The notes beneath the pieces are model-generated. The model had not been told where the DNA came from and made no database searches. It saw only the letters and a list, made by a program, of their open reading frames with translations. A program made the position numbers and the translations under genes. DNA of 64,000 nt from Eucalyptus grandis. Lineage: Eukaryota; Streptophyta; Magnoliopsida; Myrtales; Myrtaceae. Shown here in pieces: positions 42,000 to 54,437 of the stretch; position 1 is the first letter of the stretch; each line of letters starts with the position of its first letter. The stretch is taken from the NCBI RefSeq assembly GCF_016545825.1, contig NC_052621.1, forward strand, positions 37,834,687 to 37,898,686. Direction: 5' to 3'.

Positions 42000-42545
42000 C
42001 TAAACACATGGGGAGAAAGGCGACGTCGAGACGAGTCTGATGACATGTCGTGCGCCGCCGGGAGACGCCGCATGCGCACACATGCGCGGCCAGAAGGCGA
42101 TGCGCGTGGGCGCGACGCGCCCGGAAGCGCTGGCTCGCCCAGCGTGTGCGGAACATGCGCCGGTCGGCGAACCGGCGCGTGCGCACCTCCGGCCGGCAAA
42201 CCAGCACGCGCCGATCCGTGGACCGACGCTTGCTGACGTCATCATGACGTCACCCAACGGTCAATAACCGCTAGGGTGACGTCATCGATGACGTCAGCAC
42301 GACGACGTTTCGCCAGACGGTCATCGGCCGGCAACCCGACCGACCCGACCCGAGGACGTCGGCATGCGCGCCGCACGTGCCGGATGACGTCTGCGTGACG
42401 TCATCCCGCGCACACGTGCGGCATGTGCCGTCGGTTCGCCCGAACCGGCCTGACCGATCCGACCGATATGCCCGGTCCGACTGGTCCGACGACCGTTGAC
42501 CACCGTTGACCGACGACCGTTGACTTTGACCGTTGACCCCGAAAA
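42000..42545 (+). promoter_or_regulatory. GC-rich copia leader with clustered TGACGTCA and W-box words
   Basis: Five perfect TGACGTCA palindromes occur at 42234, 42245, 42277, 42289 and 42396. They are separated from a block at 42490-42538 that holds four TTGAC(C/T) W-box words. The stretch is far GC-richer than the rest of the element and has frames open in several phases, which explains the spurious ORFs here. TGACGTCA binds plant TGA/bZIP factors and TTGACC/T binds WRKY factors. Whether they act from a transcribed leader is unknown. Confidence 0.55.
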
Positions 42546-42743
42546 AAAAAAAAAAAGAAAAAAAAAGAAGGAAAAGAATGTGTTTCTTTTTCAATTAAGT
42601 CTATGTGGATTATTTGTGATCCCTTATTTATTCTGCATTTGTTGCGGGAACATTTCTGCATTTGTTGCGGGAAAAATGCCTCCCCTCGGGTTGCGCACAC
42701 CTATTCGCGCAATTACCGATGAACGAAGGAAAGGCTGTCTAAG

Positions 42744-43064
42744 TTGATAGCTGAGCTGACTGATCATCGATGGGAGAGAGGTGACTTAATTGATCACGTC
42801 CTTGAAGTCAACGGGAAGATACAAAAGGTCATATGGAATGGTCGTCCTATGTCACAGTCAGAGATGGTGCGATTTTTCATAAACACTCTTCCACCTGAAT
42901 GGCAAGATGTGTTGAATCGCATATGGGATGTCAACGGAGCTGCTTCATATAAGAAAATTGTAATAGATTTTGTAAATGAATATTACTGTATTATGACAAG
43001 GGAAAAGATCAAGAAATTGAACAAAAGAGGATCTTTCCCAGTTCGTGTGCTGACTTTGTGTTAG
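42744..43064 (+). pseudogene. Copia gag-like middle segment, displaced
   Basis: Encodes HVLEVNGKIQKVIWNGRPMS, then RFFINTLPPEWQDVL, resembling the middle of copia gag (UBN2-type). It lies 5' of the segment that looks like gag N-terminus (43447 on), so it is out of the usual order. It could be part of another gag captured in the leader. Short and without a partner frame. Confidence 0.5.
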
Positions 43065-43446
43065 TTGTATTGGCTGATATTTGTTAAGTGTGCTTTGTGG
43101 ACATAATATGTAATGTTTACTACTTGATAGTTGTTGATGTAGCAACCAATGTCTTGATTGTATTAGTTGAAAGCATTATTGTTTTATTTGAATTCAATTA
43201 TCTGTTGTTTTCTGTTATTGATGGTTGCTGTGAGTAATTAGCTGTGGGTAGTTTTAGAAGTTTTTGTAGTTTCATAGAATTGATTTTGCATATGACAATC
43301 ATATTAATAATAGTTTTAAGTTAGGATTTTTGGAGGATGATTGGAAACGTAGTGACCTTTTGATTCTGAAGCCTTACTTGAAATTATTCATTAATATGAT
43401 GGGTTTATGTAAAAAGGGATGCATAAATGATAGGCATTAATAATTC

Positions 43447-45285
43447 GTGCATATGTCTGATGTGTTCAGATCAATTGCTTCAGCCACAAAGAGCATAGTT
43501 GCCGAGCTGAACAAAGGTGAAAAGCTCAATGGTGACAACTATGAAATTTGGCACATGAAAGTCCAATATGTGCTGGAAAAGCAAGAAGCACTAAAAGCTC
43601 TTGACCATATTATGGAAGATCTTGAGGATGCCGTGCGCCACCTTGAGCTAGTAGAGGACCGTCTAACGGCATTTGAGTCGAAAGTAGACATTTACAATGC
43701 TGGTTCTAGCTTAGAAAGGGCTTTGAGCTCTAAGCGCAAGCGTATTGATTCGTTCAATATGTGGGATTGCAAAGGATCAAGTCCTTGTTGCAAGAAATCA
43801 AAAGTTAACCAACATGAAAGAGGAAAGCGTCCTCGAATGAAGAAGCTTACAAGGGTGAAGTGTTTTAATTGTGACAAGAAGGGTCACTATGCTCGCGACT
43901 GTCGTGAGCCAAAGAAGGTAAACACCCCTTATGCTTTTCAGAACTTTACTTTTGTGTCGAGTTCTGTATTCTTGACTGAGTCTAATCCTTTGTGGACTGT
44001 AGATTCAGGAGCGACAGACCATGTAGCGAAAGATAGAGGATCCTTTGTAGAATTCCGACGAGTACCAACTGGAACTAAGTGGGTCTATGTGGGAAACAAC
44101 TCCCGAGCTGAAGTGAAAGGAATTGGCACATGCCAACTGAATATGTGTGGTGGACGCACTTTATTCCTACATGCTGTATTGTATGCTCCGGAGATTCGTC
44201 GGAATTTAGTGTCTGTTTTAGTGTTGGTTAGACTAGGTTTTAATATGAACTTCCATAATAGATGTGTAGATTTGTATTTGGATACAAACTACTATGGTTG
44301 TGGTTATTTTCTGGATGGTTTCATTGTATTAGATATTGAGTATGTTAATGCAAATGTTTGTTATTCCCTTATCGCGTCTCCTAATTCATATGATAATGAT
44401 GTGAATGTGTGGCATGCTAGACTTGGTCACATTGGCCAACAACGTATGAATAGACTAGCCAAAGAGGGCTTGTTGGGCAACATTGAAAAAGTCGATTTGC
44501 CCATATGTAAGCATTGCCTAGAAGGGAAAACGACACGGAAACCATTTGGAAAAGGTAAAAGAGCTGAATTTCCTCTACATTTAATCCATACTGATATCTG
44601 TGGTCCAATGAATGTGAAAGGAAGGCATGGGGCTGTTTATTTCATCACTTTTATAGATGATTACACTCGATTTGGGTATGTCTATTTGATTTATCATAAA
44701 TCTGAAGCAATAAGTTGTTTCAAAAGGTTTTTAAACCTGGTGGAAAATCAATTAGACAAGAAAATAAAAGTATTGAGATCCGATCGAGGTCGAGAATATT
44801 TATCTGATGAGTTCAGAAAATTATGTGATGAAAAAGGAATAGAAAGACAGTTTTCTATTCCGTACACTCCTCAACAAAATGGTGTTGCGGAAAGAAGAAA
44901 CAGAACCCTACTGGAAATGGTTAGGTCCATGATGGCGCATGCTAACTTGCCTATCACCTTTTGGAGTGATGCATTGTTAATCGCTGCGTATATACTTAAC
45001 CGGGTGCCTTCCAAATCGGTTACTTCCACTCCATATGAGTTATGGATAGGTAGAAAACCGGACTTGAGTTTTCTTAAGCCATGGGGTTGTGCTGCCTATA
45101 CACATGAGTCCTCTCACAAGTTTGGGAAATTGGGTCCCAGAGGAAAAAAGAGTATTTTCATAAGATACTCGGAACACTCGAAAGGGTATGTGTTCATTGG
45201 TGAGCAAGAAAGTGGGAGTATAATTGAATTTGAATCACGAGATGTCACATTCTTAGAGGATGAGTTTCCTAAAAGGGCGAAATAG
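43447..45285 (+). CDS. Copia gag (internally deleted)-protease-integrase frame
   Basis: A continuous frame of 612 codons. The gag N-terminus is ELNKGEKLNGDNYEIWHMKV. It jumps from LDHIMEDLE straight to DAVRHLELVEDRL, omitting roughly 100 residues that relatives have there. The zinc knuckle is CFNCDKKGHYARDC. The protease active site is WTVDSGATDHVA. The GAG-pre-integrase motif is VWHARLGHIGQQRMN. The integrase core has HTDICGPM, FIDDYTRFGYVYLI, SDRGREY and PQQNGVAERRNRTL. It ends at TAG 45283-45285, before RT, where relatives continue, so the polyprotein is truncated. Confidence 0.88.
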   Translation: MHMSDVFRSIASATKSIVAELNKGEKLNGDNYEIWHMKVQYVLEKQEALKALDHIMEDLEDAVRHLELVEDRLTAFESKVDIYNAGSSLERALSSKRKRIDSFNMWDCKGSSPCCKKSKVNQHERGKRPRMKKLTRVKCFNCDKKGHYARDCREPKKVNTPYAFQNFTFVSSSVFLTESNPLWTVDSGATDHVAKDRGSFVEFRRVPTGTKWVYVGNNSRAEVKGIGTCQLNMCGGRTLFLHAVLYAPEIRRNLVSVLVLVRLGFNMNFHNRCVDLYLDTNYYGCGYFLDGFIVLDIEYVNANVCYSLIASPNSYDNDVNVWHARLGHIGQQRMNRLAKEGLLGNIEKVDLPICKHCLEGKTTRKPFGKGKRAEFPLHLIHTDICGPMNVKGRHGAVYFITFIDDYTRFGYVYLIYHKSEAISCFKRFLNLVENQLDKKIKVLRSDRGREYLSDEFRKLCDEKGIERQFSIPYTPQQNGVAERRNRTLLEMVRSMMAHANLPITFWSDALLIAAYILNRVPSKSVTSTPYELWIGRKPDLSFLKPWGCAAYTHESSHKFGKLGPRGKKSIFIRYSEHSKGYVFIGEQESGSIIEFESRDVTFLEDEFPKRAK

Positions 45286-45454
45286 GAGAAGATCACTCCC
45301 TATTTGAGACCTTGGATCAAGATAATAATATTAGTGGAGTTCATCCAAGTGGGAGCATAATAGGGAATGATGTACAAAGTGTACAATCTCCCATACGGCG
45401 AACAAGTCGCAAAGTATTTCCCGTTGACGTTTTGATATTGAAGGGGAAACTTTT

Positions 45455-46470
45455 ATGGTTGCTCAACAAGATGAGGATGAGCCAAGAAATATAAATGAGG
45501 CTCTAAATTGCCCTAGTAAGGAAAAATGGATTAATGCAATGGAAGAGGAAATGGAGTCGATGAAATCAAACCAAGTCTGGGAACTGGTTAATCTTCCAAA
45601 AGGACGTAGAGCTATTGGGAATAAGTGGGTTCTCAAAATAAAGCGAAAGGCTGATGGCTCGATTGAAAGGCATAAGGCTCGCCTTGTGGCGAAGGGGTAT
45701 AATCAACAGGAATGAATTAATTATGAAGATACATTTTCTCCTGTAGTGAGATTTACCTCGATTCGCATTATTCTGGCAAAAGTGGCTAGTCTGGATCTTG
45801 AGTTACATCAAATGGATGTAAAGACTGCTTTCCTCAATGGAGAATTAGAGGAAGAAATATATATGGAACAACCTGCTGGTTTCATAGTGAAAGGCCAAGA
45901 AGAAAAGGTATGTCGACTTTTGAGGTCGATATATGGTCTTAAGCAGTCATCAAGACAATGGTATATACGTTTTCATAATGCCATAATGACATATGATTTT
46001 ACGATGATTGATGATGATCATTGTGTATATATCAAAAGATCCAAGGATCAATTTGTGATCATATCATTATATGTTGATGATATACTAATTCTTTGGAAGC
46101 AATATGGAGTTTGTTAAGACTTGTCAAGAGTTGGTTGTCTTCCAACTTTGAGATGAAGGACATGGGTGAGGCTGCATACATTCTTGGAGTTAAGATTTCA
46201 AGAGATCGTTCGAAGAGATCATTGTCTCTTTCGCAAGAAACCTATATAAATAAGATTCTTGAACGATTTCGTATGCAGGATTGTAAACCCATAGACACTC
46301 CTATTGCAAAAGGTGAAGGATTGAGCCATAGACTGTGTCCAATGACTTCACAAGAGAAGGAACAAATGAAACATGTTCCTTGTTCCTTATGCAAGTGCTG
46401 TTGGGAGCTTAATGTACGCTATGATGTGTACAAGACCCGACATATGTTTTGCAGTTGGAATGGTGAGTAG
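45455..46470 (+). pseudogene. Copia reverse transcriptase, broken
   Basis: RT motifs in order are NKWVLKIKRKADGSIERHKA, a TGA at 45713-45715, then DVKTAFLNGELEEEIYM, RSIYGLKQSSRQWY and the active site LYVDDILI. A frameshift near 46090 moves to KSWLSSNFEMKDMGEAAYIL. Another break near 46380 follows. Two or more lesions make it inactive. Confidence 0.9.
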
Positions 46471-46581
46471 ATACCAATCCAATCCAGGTCCAAAGACATT
46501 GGAAGGCCGTTAAGAGAGTACCGAGGTATCTGAAGGGAACCGCTGATTACAAGTTGAATTACTAAGGAAAGGATCTGCGAC

Positions 46582-47055
46582 TTGAAGGCTATTCGAGATG
46601 CTGATTGGGGAGGAGATTTAGATGAAAGAAAATCTACCTCGGGATTTGCTTTCTTGCCGAGCAATGGCGCCATATCATGGAGTAGTAAGAAGCAAACGTG
46701 CATAGCCTTATCCACGATGGAAGCTGAGTTCGTGGCATTATCAGCAGCAGTACAAGAAGGAGTTTGGCTTAAGAGATTCTTGGATCATTTAGGTGTTATT
46801 GAGAAAACTGCGAATCCATTATTGGTTAACTGTGATAGCCAAGCAGCTATAGCGTACACCAAAGATCCAAAATATCATGGCAAGACCAAACATATAGATA
46901 CCAAGTATAACTTTGTCAAGGATATGGTTGCACGAAAGGATGTGAACTTACAGTACATATCTACGCATAGAATGGTAGCAGATCTTATGACAAAGCCAAT
47001 ACCTAGAGATATGTTTTGTGGTCATGTTAAATCTCTAGGATTGCGTAGAGTCTGA
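46582..47055 (+). pseudogene. Copia RNase H
   Basis: Shows DADWGGDLDERKSTSGFAF, SKKQTCIALSTMEAEFVALS, NCDSQAAIAYTKDPKYHGKT and HIDTKYNFVKDMV, the copia RNase H core with its D-E-D-D residues. The frame itself is intact but separated from RT by frameshifts. Confidence 0.88.
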
Positions 47056-48145
47056 TGTACTGGATTGTAATTTCCCTGAGTTGTTCACATTTATGAACTA
47101 GCGTTGTTTCATTATTAATGCCTATGAATCTTTGTTTGATCTTTATGCATCTCAATACTCAGTGTATTATTTTAAGTTAAGGAACTATGTCGGACAGATA
47201 AAAGATTAGCCCACTCACACGGGTAATCGCCTCTATTTACTGTGTGATAAATAGAGATGAGACTGTTTTTAAGCTTATTATCTAGGTGATAATCGAGAGC
47301 TCAAGCTTAAAATATGTATGTTGCCTTAACTGAGTGTTAAGATGAGAACATAATACTTACTATGTCCGAAAGTAAAATACCCCACATATTTTACTTTATT
47401 TGTCTAAGATGCCAGATGTGAGTTCTAATGAATTTTGTAAAAGAGTAGATACATGAACTCAAGTTAGACATTGGATATGTCTGAACTATCATCTGTACGG
47501 TATTGAAAGGTGTAGACATACGCTTCATGGGAAATGAGTTAATACCGTAATACGTATTTCATACTACGTATGCATGAGCCGACCAATAAGAGTGACAAAA
47601 AGTTTGATCTCAACTTTTATGACGTGTGAGACTCTTAAGGAAAAGAGTTCCTCAATTTTAGTGCCCTCATGACTTTTACTTATTCTCAAGGTTTCTATTT
47701 AGTGTTTGCTATCTTAGGATGTTGCCAATGGTCATGAGTTGATTCGATATAATGGGACATTTCTAGAAAAGCAAGCTGAACTAAAATTGAGAGTTTGAAG
47801 GAAAGATGAAGATCGATTTTGGAGAATCACATTGTAGTTTTTGTATTCACTGGTCGACCAATTATGATTGTCTTTGTGATGACTGTAATACAATGTATAA
47901 TACAATATATATATATATCATGTTTAAAAGAGATCAAGAGAGATATAACATGTGATCGATCGATCTAGGGTACTGCATACTAAATCTACTCAGAGTGTGA
48001 CGCCCATTATGAGCTGTTATATATTCCTAACAGATGTATAGCAACGAGCTCTCAAAGTATGCTGGTTGCACGGATTATTCACTGGTATGAATGTTGAAAA
48101 GAAGTAAAGAGAATTTTGTTCGGCCCACCATGTGCGAGTGGGAGA
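47056..48145 (+). other. Copia 3' internal spacer
   Basis: Non-coding region between RNase H and the 3' LTR. It ends in a purine-rich GAGTGGGAGA tract. No gene seen. Confidence 0.7.
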
Positions 48146-48574
48146 TGAAAGCTTTATAAGAATTGGGCTTAAGGCCCGTCCGCCCAAGTTGGGCCGAGAA
48201 AGCCCGGCCCACGGGAATAAGGCCCGTGGAAGGAGAGAGGTATAGAAGGGAGGAGAAAAAGGAAAAAATGCACCGTTTTGTTCAAAAGGAAAAAGACTTA
48301 CGTTTCTCTCAACTCTCTCTCTCTCTGTCGTTTTCTCCAAAAAGCAAAACAGTGAAGCGCGAAGGCCAATTTGCTTCACCGGATCGAACAGGACCAAGTT
48401 TCTCTTCCTCTAACAGCATCGGTGTTTAATCTGTGGCTAAAAGGTACGCTCGAATCCGTGGTGTGCTTTATGATCGGTGATACGTGTTGTTTTTCCCGGG
48501 CTCGTCTTCCGCATCGATTTAAGGGGTTCGATTTAGTGTCGAATCCAATTTTCGGGGATCAGTCATTCCCAACA
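48146..48574 (+). repeat. 3' LTR of copia element
   Basis: About 97-98% identical to the 5' LTR by eye. The TATA box of the 5' LTR reads TATAGAAG here. Followed directly by the target duplication GCATT. Confidence 0.95.
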
Positions 48575-49099
48575 GCATTTTATTTGCTTCGAGTGTGATG
48601 TGAATGTGAAGTGTTTTCGCAGTATGATATTGTAAATTAGCAGCCAGTTAATGTACTTTGTAATTGGCTCGTTCAACGTTGCCCATGTGTCTCTCTCGAA
48701 ATGTAGAGCTCCCTCTACCTCCTTGGTAGCTTAATCCCGCACCCCCTCGCCATTGTTGCCTACCACAAAGCTTTTTCTAATGTTGCCCCCTTCATCTTCT
48801 TCTCCAATTCTTTGCGTTCTCAAGCTTACTTTACAGACCCCTCTTTGCCCTAGCTTTCCCCCATCTTTTCACCATCGCCCTCTCTGCCTTAGCCTTCATC
48901 CATGGTTGCATGTTCCTCTTGTCTTGATTTGACAGAGCCCTAGCATTCCGATGCTTATTTTCTTTCTTCAATTCGGCTCTCTAGACAGGGGATTGGCTGG
49001 AGTAGCTTGCCCACTTGTGAACTCTTCTCGCGCTGCTAGTGTTCGGACCTTTCCCTCATAGGAGCTATTGCCCCGAATTGTGTTGGTGCTTGCTCTTGA

Positions 49100-50390
49100 A
49101 TGGACCACCCGATTAATGAAGATGAGGCTCGCCTTGCTGCCCTGTGTACTCGACTGGGCTGTCTCTGGTCAGAACAGCAAATAGAAGTCTGGGATGAAGC
49201 GGCTCCAAGTGACAAAATAGAGGAATGCCGATTGATTTTGGTGGGTAAGATTCTCACTAATCCATTAGTTAATTTTCAGGCGTTTCAAAATACTATGAAA
49301 CGGGCTTGGCGCATTGACCAAGTGGGATATTTCCCAAGGCGAAGCTGGACTGTATGTTGTGAGGTTTAAATCAGAAGAGGAAAAACAAAGAATATTGGAG
49401 AATGGACCTTGGCTATTCGCCAATCACTTGGTCATTTTAAAACCCTGGACACCAAACACACCTCTGCACTACTATGATTTCAACACCTGCGCTTTCTAGA
49501 TTCAAGTATTTGGCTTACCTTTGGAATGGTGTACTGAAACTATGATTAGTAAAGTGGTGAGACATATAGGTAGGGTGTTGAACGTCAAAATCGAGCATAA
49601 GGATGGTACAACTCTTAGAGCAGGGAGGGCATGAGTGGAGATCGATATACAATAGTCGCTTAAAATAGGGCAACTAATTAGATTGGAAGGGAAGAATATT
49701 TGGTTAGATTTTCGATATGAAAGGCTGTCTCACTACTGTTATTCCTGTGGCAAACTTGGTCACTATGCAATGTATTGTAAAGATTTCCCTTTCGATGAAA
49801 GCAAAATGGAAGGAAAGGATAATATGTTTTATAGTCAATGGCTTCGAGCAGAGGTTCGGGAACACATTCCCTTTTGGCATACCTTTTATGAGCCTCACCA
49901 CCCTCGGGAGGATTCTGAAGAGAGTGTCCCGGAAACTCCTCAGCCTCCCTCTGTTATGATTCCTGGTCAGGATCTACCTATTTTGGTTTCTGTGGACCAA
50001 CCACGAAAAACCAAAGACAAACAGATCATGGAGTTACCTGTTTGCAATCAACTTATTATAGTTGTGAAACCGATCCAATGGCAACCTTTAGTCGCAGATT
50101 CATTGAGATTTGAAGCTGACTCTGAAAAGTTCCCTGCACATTAGCAGCAAGTTAAAATCATGGAAGCGGCAGCAGGTTCCTTCAAATCCAAGAAAGTAAA
50201 AAGCATACGTTTGAATGCAAGATTAGGTCCCATCAAGAAAGCAAAAAGGTTCAACACGTATGAATTACGAACTCAGCTACAAGAGGGGCTTGATGAATCT
50301 CATTTACAAGAGACTCTCATCCTTGAGGCAGAAGATCCCGAATGTTGGGCTTTGGTGGTTGGCCCTAGAAAGCCACCAAGTAACAAATGA
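49100..50390 (+). pseudogene. LINE ORF1 (DUF4283 and CCHC)
   Basis: MDHPINEDEARLAALC starts the protein. GLYVVRFKSEEEKQRILENG and WLFANHLVILKPW form the DUF4283-like nucleic-acid-binding domain. The knuckle is CYSCGKLGHYAMYC (about 49738-49779). A frameshift near 49340 and stops near 49497 and 49633 break it; a stop at 50142 precedes a basic tail. Confidence 0.82.
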
Positions 50391-53300
50391 GGTTAGTAAG
50401 TTGGAACTGTCAGGGTTTGGGCAATCCCCTGACAGTTCAAGCTCTAAGGGTCTTAGTGACCCATGAAAAGCCTGATATTTTGTTTTTGATGGAAACTAAA
50501 AATCAAGAAGGGAAGCTTCTTCACCTTCAGAAGAAATTAAGATATACTAATAGCTTTATAGACAATCCTATCGGCTTGGCTGGCGGTTTAACGATATTCT
50601 GGAACGATAGAGTTTCTTTGACAGTGGACCATCATTCCTTGGCTTTCTTTGATTTGATATGCACAGACTTGGACTATGGCTTAACAATGCACCTTACCTA
50701 TTTATATGCACTGGCAATATACCAACTCAGACAAAGTTTATGGGCAGAAATTAGACAGATCAGTCACTGTAACACTTTACCTTGGCTGTGTGTAAGTGAC
50801 TTTAATGAAATATTGTATCCTTGAGAGAAAGTAGGGAAGCGTCTAGCAGAACCTCACCGTATGTACTCCTTCCATGAACTCCTAAATGACTACTCTTTGA
50901 TGGACTTGGGTAGCAAAGGTTGTGCATTCACGTGGATTCATAATCGAAAACGGAGAGGACATTGTAAAAGAAAGATTGGATAGAATGTTATATTCTAGGG
51001 TGGCGACTGATCTTCCTTGATGTTGAAGTCTTTGCATTACCAACTCTTGGATCCGACCACAGCTCGCTCCTGTTATCAACCGAAGCTACACGAATCAAAA
51101 GACGAAGAGCTTTTACTTTTGAAGCTTACTGGTTACAGGACCAGGAGTGTCGCTCTATAATTGCAGACTCATGGGCTTCTTTTCAAGTTGGAACAGTGAT
51201 GTTACCTCATAAGTTAAAGGCTGTTTCTGTTGCTGTCATAAGTTGGAGCCGATCCAAATTTACCAATGCTAGGCATTAGATCAATTTCCTCAAGCAACAG
51301 CTTCAAATTTTGACTAATCAACCTAATAGTCAATATGACAAGGTTTTGGTTACCAACCTGCGAGAGAAAATCCATAAGTTATGGCAACGGGAGGAACAAT
51401 TTTGGGCGATGCGATTAAGAGTCAACTGGCTCAGATGGGGGGACAAGAATACGAAGTTTTTCCATGCCACAACTATTCAAAGAAGGCAGTGTAATAGGAT
51501 AAGCATGCTGCAGGATGATCATCATCTTTGGGTTCGTGACCTGACCCACCTCAAGGAGATGACCTCTCAATTTTTTAGGAACTTATACACATCAGCAGGT
51601 TATCGTGACTACGGGCCTGTTCTAGCGCAATGCAATCCTGTGGTGACAACGGAAATGAATTGTAACATTGTCGCAGAAATCACTAGAGAGGAAGTTTGGA
51701 TTGCAGCTTTTCAATTAGGGGAAGCAAAAGCTCTGGGTCCTTATGGCTTAAATGGTTAGTTCTATAAATCTCATTGGGATATTTTACAGGAAGATATTTT
51801 CTCTGCTGTGCAGGAATTTTTCAACTCAGGAATTTTTCAACTCCGGAGTGATGCTACCTGAATATAATAGGACATATATATCACTGATTCCTAAAATCTC
51901 TCACCCAAAATGGCTTGATCAATACAGGCCAATCAACCTTTGCAATTTTATTTACAAAATTATATCGAAGGTCCTAGCCAATCGACTCAAGCCCTGGTTA
52001 CCTGAGCTGATAGCGATGGAATAGAGTGCTCTTGTCAGTGGCCGTCAAATTCAAGACAATATTCTTGTGGTTCAAGAAGTGCTTCATCAACTCAGGATAA
52101 GGAAAAGAAAAAAGACATTTCAAGCAGTTCTTAAGCTAGATATGAAAAAGGCTTACGATCGAGTGGAATGGGATTTTCTAAAAGATTATCTCCTGCAACT
52201 TGGATTTCATTCTCAATGGGTACAATGGGTGTTGCAATGTATAACTACGGTCTCCTTGAGCGTCAAGTTTAATGGAGAACCTCTACCCTACTTTCATCCG
52301 ACTAGGGGTCTGAGGCAAGGTGATCCTCTATCTCTGTACCTGTTCATCCTAATGGCTAACGTTCTCTCTACTCTTATCAGTCAAGTAGTGGACATGGGAA
52401 ATCTTAAAGGTATTAAATTAAATCGGTGGTGTCCTATCTCGTCTCATCTTTTTTTCGCAGATGACACCATATTCTTCTTAGAAGGCAAACTCCTGGAATG
52501 TCAGAATTTAGCTAATGTACTGAATCAATATTGTCTAGCTACAGGACAAGTAGTTAATTGAAACAAATCTGGCTTGTTCTTTAGTAAGGATTGTCCTACC
52601 AGCCTACAAGAGAATTTGGCTAGAGAATTCAGAGTCGCTGTGTTAGAAAAGATTGGCAAGTATCTTGGTATACCTTCAGATTGGGGGAAATCAAAACGGG
52701 AAATGTTTGCTTGGATTTTGGGTCGAGTACATTTCAAGTTGGAAGGGTGGAAAGAAAAGCTTATTTCCAAAGGGGGTAAGGAAGTTTTAATCAAAACAGT
52801 CGTTCAAGCACTCCCGCAATATGCAATGTCTACTTTTAAAATCCCCGTGTCAATATGCAAATCAATATAACAGAAAATTGCTAGATTCTAGTGGCAAACC
52901 AACAGCAGCAAGTTTGGCATCCACTGGAAGAATTGGGATACTCTCAAGAGTTGGAAAGATAACGGGGGTCTGGGTTTTCGTAATCTTATTGCGTTTAATA
53001 AGGCTTTACTAGGTAAACAGGCATGGCGGCAATTACAGCATCGTCCTCCTTATGGAGCAGACTATTCAAAGGATTGTACTATCATTCTCAAGATTTCTAG
53101 CACACTGCAAAAGGAACAAGGCCCTCCTGGGGATGGCAGAGTATACTGGTAGGCCGAGAATCAATTGAAGATAAGATCCAATGGTTTGTTGGTAACGGAT
53201 AAAGGATAAAAATCCGAGAGGATAGATGGCTTGCTAAGGGCGTTATCGGTGGGCCTGCACCTAGAGGCGAACCAGAAAAAGTGGCTGATTTTATTGTCCT

Positions 53301-54437
53301 AGACCAAAATGCTTGGAATACTTCCCTTCTTCGCCAAAGTTTTGATAATCAAACTGTGGAAGAAATTCTTTCTATTCCACTTACACCATAGTGCACTGAT
53401 GATAGGCTAATCTGGAGGGGAAAGCTAAATGGCATGTTTACGGTGAAGAGTTGCTACAATTCTATCAGATCAGAAACAACTAGAACCATGCTTCTTCATC
53501 TTTCCAAGTCCCCCACAAACTGTGGAATGGAATCTCGTATATGAATACTACCCCTAAATTACAATCCTTCATGTGGTCTGTATGCAACAATGTATTGACA
53601 ACAAAAGAAAATCTCCATAATAGACACATTTTATCGGATCTGGTATGATGTATGTGCAATGATCAGGTCCCAGAAACAATAGAACATCTATTCTTGTTAT
53701 GTCCTTGGACACATGCTATTTGGTCTCATACGCTAGTTAACATCACAATACATTTTTGTGGAGTTCATAGGATAGAAACTTGGCTGGCAGACTTATTAGA
53801 AAATAGAGACGGCTTACTAGATTTGGAGACTACTGCATCCATCCTTTGGCAAATCTGGAAAGCCCGCAATAATTTCATCTTCCACCAGCAAAGGCCAAAC
53901 TTTGAGTAGGTGGTGCAGGCAGCCCTAGCAAATGTCAAGTCCAGTCGATGCTACAATGGGATGAAGCCGAAATAGGGCTCGCAACATTCAGAACTAGATC
54001 AGTGATGGCATCCACCAGATCCGGGAGTGTTAAAAGTTAATATAGATGCTGCTTACCCATCTGCCCTCAATGAAGCTTTGGTGGCGTGCGTGTGCCGGGA
54101 CTCCTTCGGCATCCTGATCGACAGGTTCACAAGAACCGTTACTGCCTCCTTAGCCCTGCAAGCAGAGGTGCTCGCCCTTTATCTCATTCTTCAATTTCTA
54201 CTGTAGCAAGGGAAATCCACAGATCAAATGGTGTTGGAATCTGACTGCTCAGTTCTTGTGGAAGCCCTCTATAACCCTAACCTGACGCCTTGGGAGAACA
54301 GAGTCCTTTTTTATGACTGCATGGCACTTTTGCTATGTTTCCCTAGTTTGCAGGTTCGACACTACATACGAGAAGCGAACGTTGTTGCCGACTGGGCCGC
54401 CAAAGCCCATGGGGCCTCTTTACTTCATTCTACCTAG
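50387..54437 (+). pseudogene. LINE ORF2 (endonuclease, RT, zinc finger, RNase H)
   Basis: The endonuclease begins MRLVSWNCQGLGNPLTVQAL with DILFLMETKNQ. RT shows KLDMKKAYDRVEWDFL, TRGLRQGDPLS and FFADDTIFFLEG. The zf-RVT region has CNDQVPETIEHLFLLCPWTH. RNase H-like sequence begins VNIDAAYPSALNEA and ends EANVVADWAAKAHG. Stops near 50822, 51757, 52022, 52559 and 52868 and several frameshifts make it inactive. Confidence 0.88.

Larger units (their letters stand above)
41410..48574 (+). mobile_element. Ty1/copia LTR retrotransposon, full length but disabled
   Basis: 7.17 kb. LTRs are 431 and 429 bp (TGAARGCTTTATAAG...TTCCCAACA), with target duplication GCATT at 41405-41409 and 48575-48579. The primer site TTGGTATCAGAGC (41841-41853) fits initiator tRNA-Met. 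A purine tract AGTGGGAGA precedes the 3' LTR. Order protease, integrase, RT, RNase H is copia order. The LTRs show about 10 substitutions and one 2-bp indel. It sits about 75 bp after the stop of the proline-rich gene, in the same orientation, so it interrupts that gene's 3' flank. Confidence 0.93.

Noticed and set aside
41993..42594. Many overlapping frames on both strands in the copia leader
   Set aside because: High GC content removes stop codons; content is Arg/Ala/Pro-rich with no domain.
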